Below, in pieces: positions 6,794-11,419 of a stretch of DNA of 11,419 bases (its first letter is position 1; each line of letters opens with the position of its first letter). Position numbers and translations under genes: made by a program. The DNA is from Alphaproteobacteria bacterium. Lineage in GTDB: Bacteria > Pseudomonadota > Alphaproteobacteria > CAAGCB01 > CAG-977. The notes beneath the pieces were generated by a model. It ran no database searches. It was given only the letters and a program-made list of their open reading frames with translations, and was not told the origin of the DNA. The stretch covers positions 1,106-12,524 of the forward strand of contig JAJXEL010000051.1 of the NCBI GenBank assembly GCA_021639925.1, in the 5' to 3' direction.

Positions 6794-9016
6794 ATGGATC
6801 GTTATTCTATGCTTCCGTCCCGCAGGGACCCGAACTTTGCCGAACATTACAAAGCGCTGGACTGGGTTATACTGGGATTTTTATATTCCGCCATTGCCGC
6901 TTTTTTGTTTTCTTTGATCGCGTATCCGCTGGGACATATGGTTTCCCATGATTTTTCGGCGCAGGCCTGGGAAAACGTCAAACAGTACTACATTTATCTG
7001 AAGGCGCACCCGTTTTTTTATTTCAAAAGTTATCTGCGCTGGATTTTAACGTTCGCGCGGGATCCGTTTCAAAGCTTCGCCGTATGGATTCCGGCAATGC
7101 CGCTGTTTATTTTAATCGGCGGCTGCCTTTTGACGATTTATACAAATCCCTATTATTTTATTCAGTTAAACGAAGGCGACGGCCGTCTGGCCGATGAACG
7201 CGACGTGAAAAAAATGGGATTGTGGAACGGTATGTCGTTTGTTCTGGGATTGTGGAACGAAAGACGGATTTTAAGAATGAACAATTTCATGTCGCTGCTG
7301 GTCATCGGCGCGCCGGAATGCGGTAAAACGTCAGGCGTTGTTATTCCCAGTATTCTGGCAAATGACGATAAATGTATGGTCATTAATGACATGAAAGGGG
7401 AATTGTTCGAACTGACCGGCGGCCACCGTGCGGCGCTGGGGCCGGTTTTCCGGGTGGACTTTTTCGGAATCGACGATCCGGCGAACGGCGTATTCTGGCC
7501 GACCTGGAATCCGTTAAGCGATATGGATCTGCCTCCGCCGTCGCCGGGACGCCAGGGGTATATCGGGGGGCTGGCTTTTTTCCTTTTGGGCGACGGGCCG
7601 ACAGGAACGGATCCGTATTGGATTAAAGCCGGACGCGCGGCATTGGAAGGTTTTATCAACTATATTTGCGATAAATGCGAACAGGCGCGCGCGAACGATT
7701 ACTTTTTGCAGCGTTTGTATGAAGACGCCATGGACGACGAAGATTTCGATGTTTTGGAAACCTATTACGAATCCATGGAAAAGACGGTGGCGGTCAAGCA
7801 GGCGTTGAATCACCTGCGCAAAAGGACGCTGACGTTTAAAAATTATCTGCCGATCGGCAAGTGGGACCCGATCCCCGAAGCCTGGATCGGACGGCAGGCC
7901 AGTTTTCCTTTGCTGATGGACTTTATAACCAAACAGCAGCTGGATATTTCCGCCGAACTGCGTTCCAGGCGCGACGCCGGCGATCCGGTGGCTTTTAAAA
8001 CGGATATCTGGGCGCAGATTTTGTCCGGTATTGTCGAAGAAACAAAATATTTCGGGTATAACCGGCGCGCTTTGATCGAAATCAGCCAGATTCTGGCGTT
8101 GCCGAAAACGCAGCGTTCTTCTGTGCTGTCAATGGCTTTATCCGGCCTGGCGCCGTTTAAAAACGCCGCGATCCGCATGCGCATGGCGTCCAGTGATTTC
8201 GGCAGCGTGCAGATGCGCGGCATTAAAAATCCCGTAACGGGGCAGTGGGAACCGGTAACGTTTTATCTGGGCTGTCCGATTGACGGCATGACAAATGCGG
8301 TCATGACGATGTTTATCAATATGTATTCGGGAACGCTGACGATTTTTGACGTGTCGGAAGGCCCGTGCGGCCCTTATCCCGTTTTATATATTTTGGACGA
8401 ATACCAAAGCATGCCCGATTTTCATGTGGCGGATTCAGTCGGCACCGGGATTGCCAAACATTATGCTTTTCTGCTGACGTGTCAGGATTTATCGCAGTTG
8501 TCCGGCCGTTACGGCGGCGAACTGGAAACGATTATCGGCAATACGGGCGCCAAGATTTTTATGCGATGCAACAGCCGCGGCACGGCGGAACGCATTAATG
8601 CGCTGATTGAAAAAAAGACGTTTGTCATCTTTTCCGAAAGCCGATCGGAAGGAATCGGATCCGGCACAACGATGTTTTCGGACAAAAACATCAGTTACAG
8701 TACGATGGGCGGGTTGATCGTTTCCAATTCGTCGATTATGAATATGCCTTTCGGCCGGCAGTATGCTTTGATTCAAAAGCATCATAACCGTCCGATCAAG
8801 TTAAAAACGCCTGTTTATTTCAAAGACCGGAATATGACCAAACAGACAAAGCTGCCTCCTCCGCCGCCTTTGCCGGTCAATATTTATAATCAGCGCAACG
8901 AAGAAGACAAGCTGCCCCCGCCGGAGGATATGTCCGTTGAACCCGCGTATATGCAGGCGAAAAAGCTGGCCGATCAGGAAGCCGAAGAAAATAAAGAGGA
9001 CGAAACCGAAGAATAG
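6794..9016 (+). CDS. VirD4/TraG-like type IV secretion coupling protein (ATPase)
   Basis: A 740-residue inner-membrane ATPase of the coupling-protein family that delivers DNA or protein substrates to a type IV secretion channel. Two N-terminal membrane segments (about 24-46 and 94-114) flank a periplasmic stretch. The Walker A motif GAPECGKT is at 172-179, followed by VVIPSIL and the family's DMKGELFELTGGHR and WNPLS segments. Walker B is ILDE (D535/E536), and a TCQDLSQL sensor region with Q564 follows. A large helical insert, probably the all-alpha domain, lies between the Walker motifs. The C-terminus is unusual: a run of five prolines (688-692), a second Pro cluster, and an acidic end from about residue 726, which could be a docking tail. 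No relaxase or VirB/Dot-Icm genes are in the window, so effector versus conjugative use cannot be told. It is the last gene of the operon and I see no strong terminator after it. Confidence 0.92.
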   Translation: MDRYSMLPSRRDPNFAEHYKALDWVILGFLYSAIAAFLFSLIAYPLGHMVSHDFSAQAWENVKQYYIYLKAHPFFYFKSYLRWILTFARDPFQSFAVWIPAMPLFILIGGCLLTIYTNPYYFIQLNEGDGRLADERDVKKMGLWNGMSFVLGLWNERRILRMNNFMSLLVIGAPECGKTSGVVIPSILANDDKCMVINDMKGELFELTGGHRAALGPVFRVDFFGIDDPANGVFWPTWNPLSDMDLPPPSPGRQGYIGGLAFFLLGDGPTGTDPYWIKAGRAALEGFINYICDKCEQARANDYFLQRLYEDAMDDEDFDVLETYYESMEKTVAVKQALNHLRKRTLTFKNYLPIGKWDPIPEAWIGRQASFPLLMDFITKQQLDISAELRSRRDAGDPVAFKTDIWAQILSGIVEETKYFGYNRRALIEISQILALPKTQRSSVLSMALSGLAPFKNAAIRMRMASSDFGSVQMRGIKNPVTGQWEPVTFYLGCPIDGMTNAVMTMFINMYSGTLTIFDVSEGPCGPYPVLYILDEYQSMPDFHVADSVGTGIAKHYAFLLTCQDLSQLSGRYGGELETIIGNTGAKIFMRCNSRGTAERINALIEKKTFVIFSESRSEGIGSGTTMFSDKNISYSTMGGLIVSNSSIMNMPFGRQYALIQKHHNRPIKLKTPVYFKDRNMTKQTKLPPPPPLPVNIYNQRNEEDKLPPPEDMSVEPAYMQAKKLADQEAEENKEDETEE

Positions 9017-9026
9017 TTCCGGCCGA

Positions 9027-9058
9027 TTTCTTTTTTATATCTGTTCAAAAAAAAGAAA
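9027..9058. repeat. Perfect 10-base A/T-rich inverted repeat upstream of the flavodiiron gene
   Basis: TTTCTTTTTT (9027-9036) and AAAAAAGAAA (9049-9058) are exact complements around a 12-base loop. They begin 10 bases after the coupling-protein stop. The element could be a weak terminator for the operon or an operator overlapping the next promoter. The stem is nearly all A/T, so base composition alone may explain it. Confidence 0.35.
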
Positions 9059-9070
9059 GAATGATATAAA
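9041..9070 (+). promoter_or_regulatory. Candidate promoter of the flavodiiron gene
   Basis: CTGTTC (9041-9046) and TATAAA (9065-9070) lie 18 bases apart, with the -10 box 30 bases before the start codon. The -35 box is poor, though it resembles the TTGTTC proposed upstream of pepN. It overlaps the A/T-rich inverted repeat. The gene's ribosome site is TAGGAG (9086-9091). Confidence 0.3.
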
Positions 9071-9100
9071 GCAGCATATTTTTTATAGGAGTAAAAATAC

Positions 9101-10270
9101 ATGAAAGCAGTAGAAATCAAAAAAGGAATTTACTGGGTCGGCGTTAAAGATTGGAATTTGCGCGAATTCCACGGTTATACGACGTCGCGCGGTTCGACGT
9201 ATAACGCTTATCTGATTATTGATGATAAAATTACGCTGATCGACGGGGTGAAAGCGCCGTTTACCGATTTGTTTATGCGGCGTATTTCTTCGGTGATTGA
9301 TCCCGCGAAGATTGACGTAGTTGTCTGCAACCATGTTGAAATGGATCATTCCGGGGCTTTGCCCGCCATTATGGAAACAGCAAAAAACGCGACGCTGTAC
9401 TGCCCGCCGGCCGGCGAACGCGGATTGAAAATGCATTATGATACGACAGGCTGGAAAATGCAGGTTGTCAAAACCGGCGATACGCTGAATATCGGCAAAC
9501 ATACGTTGACGTTTGTTCAAATGCCGATGGTGCATTGGCCCGATTCAATGATGACATATGTCGCAGACGAAAAGCTGTTATTCCCGAACGACGGTTTCGG
9601 CCAGCATTATGCGTCCGACGAATTGTTTGACGATGAAAATCTGGACATCATCATGGACGAAGCCAAAAAGTATTACGGTAATATCGTATGGCCGTACGGG
9701 GCGCAGGTTCAAAAGGTTTTAGAAACGGCGGCGACGCTGGATATCGACATGATTGCGCCCAGCCACGGAATTATCTGGCGCAAACATATTCCCGAAATCG
9801 TCGAAAAGTACAAGTTATGGTCGTCTTACGGTCATGTCGCGGACAAGGCGGTCATTGTTTATGATTCCATGTGGGGATCAACGGAACAAATGGCGCGCGA
9901 AGTGGCCGCCGCCTGGGGTGAAAAAGGGTTGCGGGTGACGTTGTGTTCCTTAAAATACAGTAATGTTTCGGACGCGATAAACGATATTGTCGAAGCCAAA
10001 TATGTGGCGTTGGGATCGCCGACGCTGAATTCGGGGATTTTGCCGACAATGGGGGCTTTTTTGACGTACTTGAAAGGGTTGGCTCCGAAAAATAAAGTCG
10101 GTTTCTGCTTTGGTTCTTACGGTTGGAAAAAGGACGCGCAGGACGAAATGCAGGGTATTCTGGCTAATCTGGGCTGGGAATTGCCCGAACCGATCATGAC
10201 GATCAACTGGCGTCCGACGCCGGAAGGATTGCAGCAGCTGCACGAAACGGTGCTGAAAGTCATTAAATAA
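9101..10270 (+). CDS. Flavodiiron protein, FprA type (O2/NO reductase)
   Basis: Cytoplasmic enzyme that reduces O2 to water and/or NO to N2O at a diiron centre, with electrons passing through FMN. It protects anaerobic or low-oxygen metabolism. The N-terminal metallo-beta-lactamase-like domain carries the full iron-ligand set: H78, E80, D82 and H83 in HVEMDH, then H145, D164 and H222. The flavodoxin domain begins near residue 248 with the phosphate-binding loop DSMWGSTEQMA. Its later segment LGSPTLNSG matches the second FMN loop. At 389 residues it is the minimal two-domain class. The protein ends after the flavodoxin domain, so no rubredoxin or flavin-reductase module is fused, and a separate electron donor must exist elsewhere. 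TAGGAG lies nine bases before the ATG. It stands alone between its own candidate promoter and terminator. O2 versus NO preference cannot be read from the sequence. Confidence 0.93.
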   Translation: MKAVEIKKGIYWVGVKDWNLREFHGYTTSRGSTYNAYLIIDDKITLIDGVKAPFTDLFMRRISSVIDPAKIDVVVCNHVEMDHSGALPAIMETAKNATLYCPPAGERGLKMHYDTTGWKMQVVKTGDTLNIGKHTLTFVQMPMVHWPDSMMTYVADEKLLFPNDGFGQHYASDELFDDENLDIIMDEAKKYYGNIVWPYGAQVQKVLETAATLDIDMIAPSHGIIWRKHIPEIVEKYKLWSSYGHVADKAVIVYDSMWGSTEQMAREVAAAWGEKGLRVTLCSLKYSNVSDAINDIVEAKYVALGSPTLNSGILPTMGAFLTYLKGLAPKNKVGFCFGSYGWKKDAQDEMQGILANLGWELPEPIMTINWRPTPEGLQQLHETVLKVIK

Positions 10271-10292
10271 CGTCGTCTGATTTTTTTTAGGG

Positions 10293-10321
10293 AAGGCTCC
10301 TTTTTAAAGGAGCCTTTCTTT
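10293..10321 (+). terminator. Rho-independent terminator of the flavodiiron gene
   Basis: AAGGCTCCTTT (10293-10303) is the exact complement of AAAGGAGCCTT (10306-10316). The last pairs open to form the loop, and TCTTT follows. It starts 22 bases after the stop codon. Confidence 0.85.
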
Positions 10322-10331
10322 CGATTTAGTT

Positions 10332-10370
10332 GAAAAATAAAAAAACAGCCCCTGAATACAGGGGCTGTTT
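10332..10370 (-). terminator. Rho-independent terminator of the minus-strand cysteine-rich gene
   Basis: A perfect 12-base stem, AAACAGCCCCTG (10343-10354) with CAGGGGCTGTTT (10359-10370), has a four-base loop. On the minus strand it is followed by a T-tract (seven T's, A, five T's), and it lies 15 bases beyond the minus-strand stop. The plus-side tract is weaker, but the hairpin may also back up the flavodiiron terminator. Confidence 0.88.
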
Positions 10371-10385
10371 CTTGTTTGGTTTTGT

Positions 10386-10469
10386 CTAGTTAATTTTACA
10401 TTCGCTGCTTGTGCAGGAACATGTCTTTGTTGAAGCTTGTTGAGACCAGTTGTCTCCTTTCGTAACCTT
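10386..10469 (-). repeat. Terminal partial repeat of the cysteine-rich protein
   Basis: The last 27 residues contain only the Cys module, CSCTSSECKI (10392-10421), followed by Asn and the stop. The array therefore ends exactly after the conserved Cys motif rather than at a random point of the repeat. Confidence 0.7.
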
Positions 10470-11419
10470 ACAGGACGGCGAACCTTTTAATCCTTTAAGG
10501 AATTTCAGGCTGGATCCTCCGGAGCCGGAAGATGATTCTTGCAATGTTACGGTTCCCGTTACGGTAACAGGGCTGTTAAAGGTTGTTACCGCGTTATTCC
10601 CGGACATATGATAATGTGAGCTCAGATTTTTGGTCGAGAATGAACCGGAAACGGTTGCTCCGTTCCAGAAACGGATATTCACCCCGTCAAAAACAGCTCC
10701 GTCCGGTAATGTGATTGTGGAATTCGCTCCGTAGCCGTCAACTGAACAGTACCCTGCGGGGACAGTATGCGCGCCGTCGGCGTTCCAGTAGTGTTTGCCT
10801 TCGCAGCCGTCGTCTTTGATTACACATTCGGTTGAAGAGCAAACACAAACCGCATCAGTTTCCGTATTTGCCTGGCAGCTGGCATATCCGCAGCCCGAAG
10901 ACGGGACCTGTTTTACAACGACGCAGGAAGGATTCCCGCTCAGCCCGCCGCTAAAGACCATTTTCACGCCTTTTCTGTTTCCTGATGTGGAACCGGAAGC
11001 TTCAGCCAGTTTCACTGTGCCGTTGACTGTGACCGGATTTTTAAACGTAATAACGGGGTCTAAGTCAGAAAGTCTGCTCGCCGTATGATACAGTGAAGAC
11101 AGTTCGCTTGTCGTGAAAGAACCCGAAACCGAAGCATAATCCCAGAAACGAATATTGACAGAACTGTAAGAAGGCGTTCCGGACGGCATAGTGATGCTTG
11201 AATTAGCGCCGTAACCGTCAATGCAAGCATATCCGGACGGAATGGTCATCGAACCGTTAGCGTTCCAGAAAAATTTGTTGGAACCGGTGCAGGCGACCGC
11301 TGCGGGCTGGTCAATGGAACATTCTGACGATGTGCAGGTGCAGGTGTTGTTTGTATCGACTGTCTTGCTGCAGCTGGCGGACGAACAACCGGTGGAAGCA
11401 ACCTGTTTTTCAACGACGC
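10386..11419 (-). CDS. Cysteine-rich tandem-repeat protein, probably extracellular (5' end outside window)
   Basis: The 3' end of a gene of unknown family. The reading frame stays open past the ATG at 11249 to the window edge, so the visible part is at least 343 residues and the true start is off the window. It contains two repeats of about 150-165 residues and a final partial one. Each begins with a Cys-rich module containing C-x-C-(T/S)-S-x-E-C. A Gly/Ser/Thr-rich part follows with shared segments DGYGANS, VNIRFW, SVSGSF or TVSGSF, and NPVTVNGTV or SPVTVTGTV, then NPSC or SPSC. The alternating short hydrophobic strands suggest a beta-solenoid or beta-sandwich stabilised by disulfides. That composition points to export and a surface, fibre or adhesin role, but no signal peptide or anchor can be seen here. 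The protein stops right after the third Cys motif. It converges on the flavodiiron gene. Confidence 0.8.
   Translation of the reverse strand, partial: VVEKQVASTGCSSASCSKTVDTNNTCTCTSSECSIDQPAAVACTGSNKFFWNANGSMTIPSGYACIDGYGANSSITMPSGTPSYSSVNIRFWDYASVSGSFTTSELSSLYHTASRLSDLDPVITFKNPVTVNGTVKLAEASGSTSGNRKGVKMVFSGGLSGNPSCVVVKQVPSSGCGYASCQANTETDAVCVCSSTECVIKDDGCEGKHYWNADGAHTVPAGYCSVDGYGANSTITLPDGAVFDGVNIRFWNGATVSGSFSTKNLSSHYHMSGNNAVTTFNSPVTVTGTVTLQESSSGSGGSSLKFLKGLKGSPSCKVTKGDNWSQQASTKTCSCTSSECKIN
10470..10922 (-). repeat. Repeat unit 2 of the cysteine-rich protein
   Basis: A 151-residue unit from VVVKQVPSSGC to SPSC. It has CVCSSTECVI at 10818-10847, HYWNADG, CSVDGYGANS, VNIRFW, SGSF and SPVTVTGTV. 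The protein matches unit 1 clearly while the DNA has diverged, so this is an old duplication under protein-level constraint. Confidence 0.8.
10923..11419 (-). repeat. Repeat unit 1 of the cysteine-rich protein (truncated by window edge)
   Basis: Starts at the edge with VVEKQVASTGC and contains CTCTSSECSI (11313-11342), FFWNANG, CIDGYGANS, VNIRFW, SGSF, NPVTVNGTV and NPSC. It aligns segment by segment with the next unit, which starts VVVKQVPSSGC. The spacing varies by several residues, mainly in the Ser-rich linkers. Confidence 0.75.

Noticed and set aside
6794..9016. Specific assignment as DotL/IcmO or as a conjugative TraG
   Set aside because: The family-level match is clear but no neighbouring Dot/Icm, VirB or relaxase gene allows a subtype to be chosen.
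10795..11088. Plus-strand open frame of 97 codons opposite the cysteine-rich gene
   Set aside because: It is antisense to clear protein-level repeats and has no ribosome site or domain.
11247..11249. ATG as the start of the minus-strand cysteine-rich gene
   Set aside because: The frame stays open to the window edge and the upstream residues align with the next repeat unit, so translation begins outside the window.

Overview
The window looks like a chromosomal segment of an alphaproteobacterium-like Gram-negative bacterium, perhaps a gut or other low-oxygen species. This is inference. It rests on outer-membrane and lipoprotein-type products, a PepN close in layout to the E. coli enzyme, a VirD4-type coupling protein and an FprA-type flavodiiron protein. 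No rRNA, tRNA, CRISPR array, transposase or phage gene was seen. Coding density is high and every gap between genes is under 150 bases.

Left edge (1-1217, +): the 3' part of a TPR plus beta-barrel outer-membrane protein of the Slam/DUF560 kind. After a 132-base gap with a candidate promoter comes pepN (1350-4283, +). It encodes an M1 aminopeptidase N with every catalytic residue present, plus an unexplained C-terminal extension of about 100 residues. The last codons of that extension run through a terminator-like hairpin.

Centre (4321-9016, +): three tightly spaced genes with gaps of 10 and 3 bases, most likely one operon. They encode an exported, possibly lipid-anchored protein of unknown family; a pentapeptide-repeat protein with two beta-helix blocks, a charged helical stretch and a very basic tail; and a VirD4/TraG-like type IV coupling ATPase with two membrane segments. 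No other type IV secretion genes are in the window, so any channel must be encoded elsewhere. The shared operon suggests, but does not prove, that the two unknown proteins work with the coupling protein.

Right side: a single-gene unit (9101-10270, +) encodes a flavodiiron protein (metallo-beta-lactamase-like diiron domain plus flavodoxin domain) that would reduce O2 and/or NO, followed by a strong terminator. Converging on it from the right edge is the 3' end of a minus-strand gene (10386 to beyond 11419). It encodes a cysteine-rich protein built of repeats of roughly 150-165 residues, probably a large extracellular or surface protein. A second strong hairpin with a U-tract ends it. The least explained parts are the coupling-protein operon and the cysteine-rich repeat protein.
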